From contig NC_008554.1 of NCBI RefSeq assembly GCF_000014965.1, forward strand, positions 3,212,001 through 3,276,000: 64,000 nucleotides of DNA, written 5' to 3'. The stretch comes from Syntrophobacter fumaroxidans MPOB (GTDB taxonomy: Bacteria > Desulfobacterota > Syntrophobacteria > Syntrophobacterales > Syntrophobacteraceae). Below the pieces are notes generated by a model, which had not been told where the DNA came from, did not search any database, and saw only the letters and a list, made by a program, of their open reading frames with translations. Position numbers and translations under genes: made by a program. Below are positions 16,026 through 24,503 of the stretch, in pieces (position 1 is the first letter of the stretch; each line of letters starts with the position of its first letter).

Positions 16026-17759
16026 ATGAATCTGCAGGACAGACAGGTCCTCAAGAATCTTCTTCCTTTGATCCGACCGCATCGGCGAAAACTGGTCTTT
16101 GCCGTGCTGTGCATGATCGTGTGTTCGGGTTCCACGGCTCTGACCGCCTACCTGATCAAGCCGGCCATGGACGAGATCTTCGTGCGCAAGGACATCGCCA
16201 TGCTCTGGATCATCCCCCCGGCATTCCTGGCGGTATCCCTGGTGAACGCACTGTCGAAGTGGGGCAACGACTATTTCCTCAAGTCCGTGGGACTTTCGGT
16301 CATCGCAAACCTGCGCGAGAAGCTCTACAATCACATCCAGGAACTGCCCCTTTCCTTTTTCGACCGAGCCTCGACGGGCGTTCTCATGAGCCGCATCACC
16401 AGCGACGTCAACGAGATCGAGCATACCGTCACCACGGTTTTCACGGGGCTCATCCTGGACGGCTGCAGCGTGATCGCGCTCGCCTGCGTGGTCTTTTACC
16501 AGGACTGGAAACTGGCCCTGATCGCCATCCTGGTTTTGCCCGTGGCATTCTATCCCGTTTTCCTGTTCGGCTCCCGGCTCCGCAGGTTCGCCGTCAGGCG
16601 GCAGGAGACCATGGGCAGTCTCAACGTCGTTCTCCACGAAAGCTTCAGTGGAGCGCGCATCGTGAAGGCGTTCGGCATGGAGAATCATGAGAAGAAGCGA
16701 TTCGCCGAACAGAACCGCAGGTTCCTGCACTATCAACTGAAGTCGGAATGGATCGACGCGCTCTCCACTCCCCTCATGGAGTTCATCGGGTCCATCGGCG
16801 TGGCCGCGGTGATCGCCTACGGCGGGTACCAGGTGGTGCAGGGGCTCTCGACGCCGGGCACCTTTTTTTCCTTCATGGCCGCTGTGCTGATGCTCTACCG
16901 CCCGATCAAGGATTTGAGCAGGATCAACAGCGTGCTGCAACGGGGCGTGGCATCGACCACGAGGGTTTATGCCATCCTCAACGAGCGCAATTCCCTGGTG
17001 GAAAAGCCGGACGCCCCGGACCTCCCTCCCATCAGCCGGGAAATCGAATTTCGCCGCGTCTCTTTCGCCTATGACGAAAAACCGGTGCTCCATGACATCG
17101 ATTTGAAGGTTCGGGCCGGAGAAGTCATCGCCCTGGTGGGCAGCAGCGGCGGGGGAAAGACCACGCTGGCAAATCTTGTGCCCCGCTTCTACGACGTGTC
17201 CGCGGGGGCGATACTGGTTGACGGCATGGATATTCGCGACGTGCGCATCAGGTCCCTGCGCGGCCAGATCGCCATCGTCACGCAGCAGAGCTTTCTGTTC
17301 AACGACACCGTGCGCAACAACATCGCTTACGGGGACATCGGCAGGCCCGAGCGGGACATCGTCGATGCGGCCCGGGCGGCCCATGCCTACGATTTCATCC
17401 GGGAACTGCCCCAAGGCTTCGACACGATCATCGGGGAACAGGGAGTCATGCTCTCGGGGGGGCAGCGTCAGCGCATCTGCATCGCCCGAGCGCTCCTCAA
17501 GAATGCCCCCATTCTCATCCTGGATGAAGCCACCTCATCGCTCGACAGCGAGTCGGAGCTCGAAGTGCAGCAGGCTCTCGACAACCTGCTGCGGGGGCGC
17601 ACGACCTTCGTCATCGCCCACCGGTTTTCGACCATCCAGTCGGCCGACCGCATCCTGGTCGTCGCGGACGGGAAGATCGTGGAAGAGGGCACGCACGCTG
17701 ACCTCATGGCCCGATCGGGCGAATACCGACGGTTGTACGACATCCAGTTTCAGAAATAG
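16026..17759 (+). CDS. msbA: Lipid A export permease/ATP-binding protein MsbA
   Basis: A 577-residue half-size ABC exporter that forms a homodimer and flips lipid A-core (or related lipids) across the inner membrane. The N-terminal 330 residues contain six membrane segments. The ATPase domain shows Walker A GSSGGGKTT near 372, the signature LSGGQRQRI near 476, Walker B ILILDEATSS near 497 and the H-loop AHRFST near 530. The ATG at 16026 has GAGAG 8-9 bases upstream; earlier in-frame codons would run through the terminator. Other multidrug-type ABC exporters look similar, but the close MsbA pattern makes this the best call. Confidence 0.88.
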   Translation: MNLQDRQVLKNLLPLIRPHRRKLVFAVLCMIVCSGSTALTAYLIKPAMDEIFVRKDIAMLWIIPPAFLAVSLVNALSKWGNDYFLKSVGLSVIANLREKLYNHIQELPLSFFDRASTGVLMSRITSDVNEIEHTVTTVFTGLILDGCSVIALACVVFYQDWKLALIAILVLPVAFYPVFLFGSRLRRFAVRRQETMGSLNVVLHESFSGARIVKAFGMENHEKKRFAEQNRRFLHYQLKSEWIDALSTPLMEFIGSIGVAAVIAYGGYQVVQGLSTPGTFFSFMAAVLMLYRPIKDLSRINSVLQRGVASTTRVYAILNERNSLVEKPDAPDLPPISREIEFRRVSFAYDEKPVLHDIDLKVRAGEVIALVGSSGGGKTTLANLVPRFYDVSAGAILVDGMDIRDVRIRSLRGQIAIVTQQSFLFNDTVRNNIAYGDIGRPERDIVDAARAAHAYDFIRELPQGFDTIIGEQGVMLSGGQRQRICIARALLKNAPILILDEATSSLDSESELEVQQALDNLLRGRTTFVIAHRFSTIQSADRILVVADGKIVEEGTHADLMARSGEYRRLYDIQFQK

Positions 17760-17767
17760 ACCTGCCG

Positions 17768-18934
17768 CTATGCGGGAGAAATCGATTCCCGATCATCTTC
17801 CCGAGCCTCGGCCTTGGCGTCCACCACCACCACGGTCAGGCCCCGGGCCTTGACAATCAGGCGTTCGGCAAGGGTTTTCCCGCCCAGCAGACGCTTCCAG
17901 AGGGGCAAGGGGCCGGGACGCCCTATGACGATGTGGCCGACGCGGTATTCCCGGGCAAAATGAAGAATGGTGTCCACGATGTCTTCGCCCTTGTAGGTGA
18001 AGACGATGGCTCCCAGCACGTTCGCCAGAGTGAGGGTATCGGAGACGAGGCGCTGGGTGGCCGAATCGATGATCGCCGGCGCTTCCCGCGGGGTCTGAAC
18101 GTAGACGGCATACCAATTGCGATTGAGACGCCCGGCGAGCCTCGACCCGTAGCGCAGCAGGGCCGGGCTGTTGGGCCCCCGGGAACTCAGGCACACCATC
18201 ACCTGATCAGGGGCCGTGGTGCACGGTTCATCAGGCGCGCTGCGGCGTTTGAGGTCGATCTGGGAAGCGAGTTCGCGAAGCGTCAGCTCCCGAAGTTCAT
18301 CCAGGTTCGAGCGCCTGAAGAAATTCTCCAGGGCAACCGCCATACGCTCTGTCGGATAGACCTTGCCTTCCCGGAGCCGCTGCTGGAGGTCTTCCGGCGC
18401 CAGGTCCACGTTGACGATTTCATCGGCTTCCGCCAGCATCGAATCGGGCAGACGCTCGTGTACCTTGACGCCCACCAGCGTTTCAACCGTGTTGTAGAGG
18501 CTTTCCAGGTGCTGGACGTTGAGGGTGGTGATCACGTGGATGCCTGCCGCGAGAATATCCAGCACATCCTGGTAGCGCTTGGCGTTGGGGCTCCCGGGAA
18601 CGTTGCTGTGAGCGAGCTCGTCCACCAGAGCCACTCCGGGTTTGCGCGCCAGCAGGGCTTCGAGGTCCATTTCCTCGATGGCGATGCCATGATAACGGAC
18701 CTGCCTGCGGGGAATGATTTCCAGGCCTTCGGCGAGCCTGGCCGTGTCGGCGCGCCCGTGGGTTTCCACGAGACCGGCCACCACGTCGATCCCCTCCTGT
18801 TTGAGGCGATGGCCCTCCAGGAGCATCTGCCAAGTCTTGCCGACACCCGGTCCGTAGCCGAGATAGACCTTCAGCCTTCCCCGTTGCGAACGGCGGATGA
18901 GATGCAAAAAGCTGAGCGCCTTGTCGGTGGACAT
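17768..18934 (-). CDS. kdpD: KdpD N-terminal sensor module without histidine kinase
   Basis: The 388 residues match only the cytoplasmic N-terminal part of KdpD. They comprise the KdpD domain with Walker A GYGPGVGKT at 26-34, DELAHSNVPGS (Walker B region) and HVITTLNVQHLESL, followed by a universal-stress-type domain from about residue 240 (VMVCLSSRGPNS ... IVIGRPGPLPLW). The transmembrane four-helix region and the kinase domains of full KdpD (~900 residues) are absent. It ends in a proper stop, and the kinase function in this locus seems to be supplied by the separate sensor at 24504-26336. Shortened KdpD proteins of this sort are known in other bacteria. Confidence 0.9.
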   Translation of the reverse strand: MSTDKALSFLHLIRRSQRGRLKVYLGYGPGVGKTWQMLLEGHRLKQEGIDVVAGLVETHGRADTARLAEGLEIIPRRQVRYHGIAIEEMDLEALLARKPGVALVDELAHSNVPGSPNAKRYQDVLDILAAGIHVITTLNVQHLESLYNTVETLVGVKVHERLPDSMLAEADEIVNVDLAPEDLQQRLREGKVYPTERMAVALENFFRRSNLDELRELTLRELASQIDLKRRSAPDEPCTTAPDQVMVCLSSRGPNSPALLRYGSRLAGRLNRNWYAVYVQTPREAPAIIDSATQRLVSDTLTLANVLGAIVFTYKGEDIVDTILHFAREYRVGHIVIGRPGPLPLWKRLLGGKTLAERLIVKARGLTVVVVDAKAEAREDDRESISPA

Positions 18935-19107
18935 GGTTTTTGCCTTTCAGCACAACGTGCGCCGGCTCGAGCCGCGGACCATTTCACCGGCACGCCGCGC
19001 ACCGCATGCCCGCTTACCCCTCTGGTACAGCGAAGACCTGACCAACGTCTCTTTGCGCCCGCCCGTCCGGCAGCCGGCGCCCCCCGGGAGCGTCCACACC
19101 GGCACGG

Positions 19108-20121
19108 CTACAAAGCGCCGTACCGTCGCCGGAGTTCGAGATTGAGCTCGAGAACGTTTAGCATTTTCTCCCCGAAAAGTCCTCTGGCCGGCGCCCGGGC
19201 CTTTTCCTCCAAAAGCTGCCCGATTTCTTTTCGAACCGCCGCTGGATCGCGTTTCAGGCCTGCGGCCCATTCGGCCGCAACCCGGTCGAGTTGGAACTCG
19301 GCGTTGCGGAGCGTGATGTCGGGATCCAGCCCGGATGCCGAAGCGGTGACCATGTCGCCCGGAACGCCTTCAAGATCCGCCCCGGGATGGTCCTGGAGCC
19401 ACATGTCGAAGAAGATCGACCGAACTTCCGGCCCTTCCCCCACAGGCTCGATTCGGGTTTCGGACCGGCCGTCGGCTCCCACGCCGCGCACCGCGGCAGG
19501 AAACCTCCCGGGGTTCTCCCTGGAGAACGTCTCGAAGAACACAACGGCGAGATCGGCCGCCTTCGGCTCGGGGATGTCGGGATTGTCCTCGATGAACCGG
19601 GCCACCACGGCGGGATGAGACTTCGCCCAGACCTCGACGTACACTTCGTGAGCCGGGTCGGCCCTGACCCAGGCTATTGCCGGGGAGTTATGAAGGCCGG
19701 CCCATTGAGCCACGATATGCGGCTTGCCCTGGAACGCATCCTGCCGGAACCAGCGTTCGATATCCGGAGCCGCGAGCTGTCCGGCCCGGGGACCCGTTCG
19801 ATATTTCGCCATGGGACCGAGCATCCGGGCGACACGGTCGCGCAGCGCATAGTTGGAAGCGGCCAGGCTTGAAGAAGCTGACGCGGAAGCATCATATGAC
19901 GCCGCGGAAGGACGGGGCTGAAAGTATTCTTCCCTGCTAAAAGGCTGGGCGATCAGCCGCGAGCCCACCGGGTTGCCGTCCGGTCCCGTCAGCAGGCTGC
20001 CATTGGCCTGGAATGGAAAGAAGGCCTGCCCGACTACCCAGAGGGACAGCGGGTAGACGAGGCCGCAGATGACCAGTGCAAGGGACAGGAGCAACAGGCT
20101 TTTCGAAAGATATGGCGACAT
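19108..20121 (-). CDS. kdpC: Potassium-transporting ATPase KdpC subunit with a large insertion
   Basis: KdpC is the single-span accessory subunit of the KdpFABC potassium pump. Both family ends are present: the N-terminal membrane helix with GLVYPLSLWVVGQAFFPFQANGSLL and SRLIAQPF (residues 1-60), and the C-terminal VPGDMVTASASGLDPDI (near 255-270). Between about residues 100 and 253 there is an extra ~150-residue segment absent from standard KdpC (~190 residues). It is hydrophilic, rich in Trp and charged residues, and in frame. The start has GAGGAG 7 bases upstream. Confidence 0.9.
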   Translation of the reverse strand: MSPYLSKSLLLLSLALVICGLVYPLSLWVVGQAFFPFQANGSLLTGPDGNPVGSRLIAQPFSREEYFQPRPSAASYDASASASSSLAASNYALRDRVARMLGPMAKYRTGPRAGQLAAPDIERWFRQDAFQGKPHIVAQWAGLHNSPAIAWVRADPAHEVYVEVWAKSHPAVVARFIEDNPDIPEPKAADLAVVFFETFSRENPGRFPAAVRGVGADGRSETRIEPVGEGPEVRSIFFDMWLQDHPGADLEGVPGDMVTASASGLDPDITLRNAEFQLDRVAAEWAAGLKRDPAAVRKEIGQLLEEKARAPARGLFGEKMLNVLELNLELRRRYGAL

Positions 20122-20149
20122 GTTGGCAGCTCCTCGATGCGCTCTTCGA

Positions 20150-22312
20150 TCAACCCACCAGGTGGAGGCCCACCATGGCGAGATCGATGAGCTTGATGCC
20201 TAGAAAGGGCAAAATGAGGCCCCCCAGGCCCCAGATCAAGAGGTTCCTTCGCAGCAGGGCGTCGGCGCCGAGCGCCCGGTACCGGACTCCCTTGAGCGCG
20301 ATCGGAATGAGCGCGGGGATGATGAGCGCGTTGAAAATCACGGCCGAGAGGATCGCCGAAGTCGGCGAATGCAGATGCATGACGTCGAGCGCTTTCAGCC
20401 ACGGGAGAGTCCCCGCGAAAAGCGCCGGGATGATGGCGAAGTATTTGGCCATGTCGTTGGCAATGGAGAAGGTCGTCAGGGAGCCTCGTGTGATCAGGAG
20501 CTGTTTTCCGACCTCCACGACTTCGATCAGCTTGGTGGGGTCGCTGTCCAGATCCACCATGTTGGCCGCTTCCCTGGCGGCCTGGGTGCCCGCGTTCATG
20601 GCCAGGGCCACGTCGGCCTGGGCCAGCGCCGGGGCGTCGTTGGTGCCGTCGCCCATCATTGCCACCAGCTTTCCGGCAGCCTGCTCTTTTCGGATATAGG
20701 CAAGCTTGACCTCGGGCGTGGCCTGGGCGAGAAAATCGTCCACACCTGCCTGCCTGGCGATGGCGGCGGCGGTCAGAGGATTGTCTCCGGTGATCATGAC
20801 GGTCCTCAACCCCATCTTTCTCAGGCGCTCGAAGCGCTCCTGCATGTGCGGCTTCAGAATGTCTTCGAGCACCACCACGCCCGCGACGCCGGTTTCATCG
20901 GCAACGACCAGCGGCGTGGCGCCCTTGGTCGCAACGCCATCCACCAGCGGCCCGAGCTCGCCGGGAACCTCGAGCCGGTTGCCTTCGACGAACCTGACGA
21001 CGGCGTCCGGCGCCCCCTTGCGTATTCGCCTTCCTCCGGGGAGATCGACGCCGCTCATGCGCGTTTGTGCCGTAAAAGGCACGAACCGGGCGCCCTCCGG
21101 AACGCCGACCGGCGTGTTGAATCGGGTCTCGAAGAGCTTTACGATGCTCCTCCCCTCGGGTGTCTCGTCGGCGGCGGATGCCAGGGCGGCCAGCCTGCCG
21201 ACGTCAGCGGCGGAGTACGCGTCGAGCGGCAGAAAGGTGGTCGCGTTCCGGTTTCCGATGGTGATCGTGCCGGTTTTGTCGAGCAGCACGACGTCGACAT
21301 CACCAGCCAGTTCCACGGCCTTGCCGCTCTTGGCGACGATGTTGGCCTGCAGGGCGCGGTCCATCCCCGCGATGCCGATTGCGGCGAGCAAGGCGCCGAT
21401 GGTGGTGGGAATCAGGCAGACCAGGAGCGCGATGAGGGTCGGGATATCGGTGCCGAGACCTTTGACGGGTTCTTTGACTCCCAGGTAGGCCGCCATGTAC
21501 ATTTCGGCGTTCCGGGACATGGGCCAGAGCGGGATCACCACGATCAGGAAGACGAGCGTGAATGCCGAGAGCACGAGGGTGAGCGCGATCTCGTTGGGGC
21601 TTCGCTGCCGTATGGCCCCTTCCACCAGGCCGATCATCCTGTCCAGGAACGATTCGCCGGACCCGCTGGTGATTCGGACCACGATCCGGTCGGAGAGCAC
21701 CACGGTGCCTCCCGTCACGCCGGACCGGTCGCCGCCCGCGGCGCGAATGACGGGAGCCGATTCGCCCGTGATCGCCGACTCGTCGACGGAAGCCACTCCC
21801 TCGATGATCTCCCCGTCGCCCGGGATCGTCTGCCCCGACCGCACCACGACCCTGTCCCCCGGCTTCAGATCCGCCGACGAAACCTCCTCGACCTCCCCCG
21901 CCGCGTTCAGGCGGAAGGCCACCGTGTCGTGACGCGCCCGTCGGAGCGATTCGGCCTGGGCCTTGCCGCGGGCCTCGGCCAGAGCCGTGGCGAAGTTGGC
22001 GAAGAGCACCGTCAGGAAAAGCCATGCGTCCACCGCGACAAAGTAGCCGATGGGCACCTCGCCGGCCCGGCCGCCCCACCACGCATCGATGATGAACAAC
22101 AAAGTCAGGATGGCGCCGACCTCGACCACGAACATCACCGGATTATTCCACTGGATGTCGGGCCGAAGCATCACAAAGGCCTGTCTCAGGGCCGCAAAGG
22201 CAGTCTGCTTTTCGAGCAGCCGCTTGGGTTTCACGCGACGCAGCGGCCGCGACTGTTCCGAAAGCGAACGCAACTCCCGAACGGTCTCGGAGGGATCGGA
22301 TACTCCGTTCAT
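20150..22312 (-). CDS. kdpB: Potassium-transporting P-type ATPase KdpB
   Basis: KdpB is the ATP-hydrolysing subunit. Motifs are TGES (actuator), the phosphorylation site [19 protein letters not shown] and [21 protein letters not shown]. Several membrane segments flank them. The start at 22312 is preferred to the ATG 24 bases upstream because GGGAG lies 6 bases before it. The protein has 720 residues with an N-terminal extension of about 40 basic residues. It is flanked by kdpA (88 bp upstream) and kdpC (28 bp downstream). Confidence 0.96.
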   Translation of the reverse strand: MNGVSDPSETVRELRSLSEQSRPLRRVKPKRLLEKQTAFAALRQAFVMLRPDIQWNNPVMFVVEVGAILTLLFIIDAWWGGRAGEVPIGYFVAVDAWLFLTVLFANFATALAEARGKAQAESLRRARHDTVAFRLNAAGEVEEVSSADLKPGDRVVVRSGQTIPGDGEIIEGVASVDESAITGESAPVIRAAGGDRSGVTGGTVVLSDRIVVRITSGSGESFLDRMIGLVEGAIRQRSPNEIALTLVLSAFTLVFLIVVIPLWPMSRNAEMYMAAYLGVKEPVKGLGTDIPTLIALLVCLIPTTIGALLAAIGIAGMDRALQANIVAKSGKAVELAGDVDVVLLDKTGTITIGNRNATTFLPLDAYSAADVGRLAALASAADETPEGRSIVKLFETRFNTPVGVPEGARFVPFTAQTRMSGVDLPGGRRIRKGAPDAVVRFVEGNRLEVPGELGPLVDGVATKGATPLVVADETGVAGVVVLEDILKPHMQERFERLRKMGLRTVMITGDNPLTAAAIARQAGVDDFLAQATPEVKLAYIRKEQAAGKLVAMMGDGTNDAPALAQADVALAMNAGTQAAREAANMVDLDSDPTKLIEVVEVGKQLLITRGSLTTFSIANDMAKYFAIIPALFAGTLPWLKALDVMHLHSPTSAILSAVIFNALIIPALIPIALKGVRYRALGADALLRRNLLIWGLGGLILPFLGIKLIDLAMVGLHLVG

Positions 22313-22400
22313 TTTACGCTCCCTTGACTGCTTCATTCACATCGTTGATTCCCGCCGTGACTTCATCGCATTGCCGCCGGCGAGCGTCGAAGGTTTCCGG

Positions 22401-24230
22401 TCACCCGCCGAACGGGACGGGTCCCAGATGTTCCGCAAAGGGCCCCAGGGCGGCTACCGGCAGAAAGAGCAGCGCCCCGATGATGAGAACAGTCCCGAGG
22501 AGAAGGACCCCGAAGGTGATGCCGTCATCGCGCAAGGTCCCCAGACCGAACGGACTCGATCGCTTCGCTCCCAGGGACGCCGCCATGGCCATCGGGGCAA
22601 GGATCGGCAGAAAGCGGCCGACAATAATCACCAGGGCCGTCGCGATGTCCCATGCGACGGCGGTGGGAGCAGGAGTGGGATTGTGGTGGAAACCGTAGAC
22701 GACGCCCAGACCGTCGAACGCCGAGCCGTTATTGGCAGACGCCGAAGAGAACTGGTAGAGCATCTGGGAGAAACCATGCGCCCCGGGATTGCTGACGGCC
22801 AGGAGTCCCCAGTCGGTCGCCGCGAAAAGCCCGGTGGGCAGAAGAATCATCAGGGGATGAACGAGCAGGGCGAGCGTCGCGAGCTTCATTTCGCGCGCCC
22901 CGATCTTCTTGCCGAGGTATTCGGGCGTCCGCCCCACCATCATGCCGGCGATGAATATCGCGACAATTATGTAGAGCAGCACGTTGATCATCCCCACCCC
23001 TTTGCCGCCGAAGATGCAATTCAGCCACATACCGATCATGGGCGAGAGCGCGGCCAGCGGGTTGAGACTGTCGGCTTCGGCGTTCACGGCCCCGCACGTG
23101 ACGTCCGTCGTGATCGCCGCAAAGGTGGCGCCTGCGGCGGTCCCGAACCTCAACTCCTTGCCTTCGAGGTTGCCCAGGTGCTGGTCCACCGGCAGACCCG
23201 GGATTGCCGGCACGGTAACGGTCCACTTTCCGCCCGGCGCCGTCGCGCTCGGAATTTCGTAAGTTCGAGGAACGGGAGAAGCGGTCAATCCCGGGTTCGG
23301 CCGCAGCGTGTCGAAAACGACGGTCCACGCGATGGTACCTGCCATCATCAACAGCAGGACCGAAAAGATGACAATCGAGTGGCGCACGCGTTGGAGCATC
23401 CGGCCGTACACGAGCACGAGCGAGAATGGAAAAAGCATCATGGACAGGGTGGCCAGGAAATTCGTGAGCGCGTTGGGGTTTTCGAAGGGATGGGCGGAGT
23501 TCATGCCGTAAAATCCGCCGCCGTTGGTGCCGAGCATCTTGATGGATTCGAACGCCGCCACGGGGCCGACCACAATCGTCTGCGGCTTCGCCTCACTCCG
23601 GTCGGCGATCCCCATGTCCGCAGTCTCGAGGATCGAGACCTGATACGAGGATCGGAAGGTCATCGGACTCCCCTGGGTCAGAAAAATGAAACCGACCAGG
23701 AAGGCCGCCGGAACGAACAGGTAGACCACCACCCGCCACATGTCCACAAAGAAGTTGCCCAGCGAGGGGTCGCCGCGCAATGCCCGGATGATCGCAGTGA
23801 GGGCGCACAACCCGATGGCCGCGGAGAGGAAGAGATTGATCATGCCGAAAAAGATCTGGCTGAAATTCGAGAGATGCCGCTCGCCGGCGTAGTGCTGCAG
23901 GTCCGTGTTCGTCATGAACGACGCCACGCTGTGAAAGATGGTGCTCGGGGCGAGCATGCCCTTGCCGTCAGGATTCAACGGCATCCACGGTTGAAGCGCC
24001 AGCACAAGGAATCCGAACGCGAACAGCAGGGTGTTGAACGCGAGCAGCGAACCTGCATACTGCTTCCAGTTCTGCGGACCGCTGTCCAAACGTTCTTCGA
24101 ACCAGCGAAAGAACGGGGCGGGCCGGTATTTTCCGTCCATGATCCACGCCAGGTAACGGCTCAACGGAAACGCCGCCAGGGTCGCCGTCGCCAGGAGCAG
24201 GAAGGGAAGCGACCACGTTTGCAGAAACAT
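22401..24230 (-). CDS. kdpA: Potassium-transporting ATPase KdpA subunit
   Basis: KdpA is the ion-selective membrane channel subunit related to SKT potassium channels. The 609-residue protein has about ten membrane helices and recognisable selectivity-loop regions (FMTNTDLQHY, NGGGFYGMNSAHPFENP, SASANNGSAFDGL). The ends fit family proteins. It follows kdpF by 45 bp on the minus strand. Confidence 0.96.
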   Translation of the reverse strand: MFLQTWSLPFLLLATATLAAFPLSRYLAWIMDGKYRPAPFFRWFEERLDSGPQNWKQYAGSLLAFNTLLFAFGFLVLALQPWMPLNPDGKGMLAPSTIFHSVASFMTNTDLQHYAGERHLSNFSQIFFGMINLFLSAAIGLCALTAIIRALRGDPSLGNFFVDMWRVVVYLFVPAAFLVGFIFLTQGSPMTFRSSYQVSILETADMGIADRSEAKPQTIVVGPVAAFESIKMLGTNGGGFYGMNSAHPFENPNALTNFLATLSMMLFPFSLVLVYGRMLQRVRHSIVIFSVLLLMMAGTIAWTVVFDTLRPNPGLTASPVPRTYEIPSATAPGGKWTVTVPAIPGLPVDQHLGNLEGKELRFGTAAGATFAAITTDVTCGAVNAEADSLNPLAALSPMIGMWLNCIFGGKGVGMINVLLYIIVAIFIAGMMVGRTPEYLGKKIGAREMKLATLALLVHPLMILLPTGLFAATDWGLLAVSNPGAHGFSQMLYQFSSASANNGSAFDGLGVVYGFHHNPTPAPTAVAWDIATALVIIVGRFLPILAPMAMAASLGAKRSSPFGLGTLRDDGITFGVLLLGTVLIIGALLFLPVAALGPFAEHLGPVPFGG

Positions 24231-24275
24231 CGTTTTGGGTCCTTTCAGTTTTTCAATGCCTGCCGTTCCGCCCGT

Positions 24276-24359
24276 TCAAAACCATTCCGGCCGGATCAGG
24301 GCCACGAAAAGGTAGATCGCCAGGAAAACGGCCACAACCGCCGCAAAATAGACAATCAT
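24276..24359 (-). CDS. kdpF: KdpF small membrane subunit
   Basis: A 27-residue peptide made of one hydrophobic helix, beginning MIVYFAAVVAVF and ending ALIRPEWF. The ending (LxxPExF type) and the place directly before kdpA match KdpF, which stabilises the KdpABC complex in the lipid bilayer. GAGGTG lies 6 bases before the ATG. It is too short for normal gene callers. Confidence 0.85.
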   Translation of the reverse strand: MIVYFAAVVAVFLAIYLFVALIRPEWF

Positions 24360-24375
24360 CGGCGCACCTCGACTT

Positions 24376-24471
24376 TCAGATCTTTTCACAGGCCTTCATG
24401 AACAGGGCGCACAACGCCATCATCGCCAGGCCCAGGAAAAGCATTGCGGGCAATTCGACTGCAAGTTCCAT
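24376..24471 (-). CDS. 31-residue membrane peptide preceding kdpF
   Basis: The frame begins MELAVELPAMLFLGLAMMAL and ends MKACEKI, giving one membrane-spanning helix with a short cytoplasmic tail. GGGAGGA 6-7 bases before the ATG makes a strong ribosome site, and only 16 bp separate it from kdpF. I have the impression that similar small peptides precede kdpF in other proteobacteria, but I cannot verify that here. It could be an extra Kdp subunit or a regulator. Confidence 0.6.
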   Translation of the reverse strand: MELAVELPAMLFLGLAMMALCALFMKACEKI

Positions 24472-24503
24472 CGATGAATCCTCCCGATGGTTCGAACCTC
24501 AAC

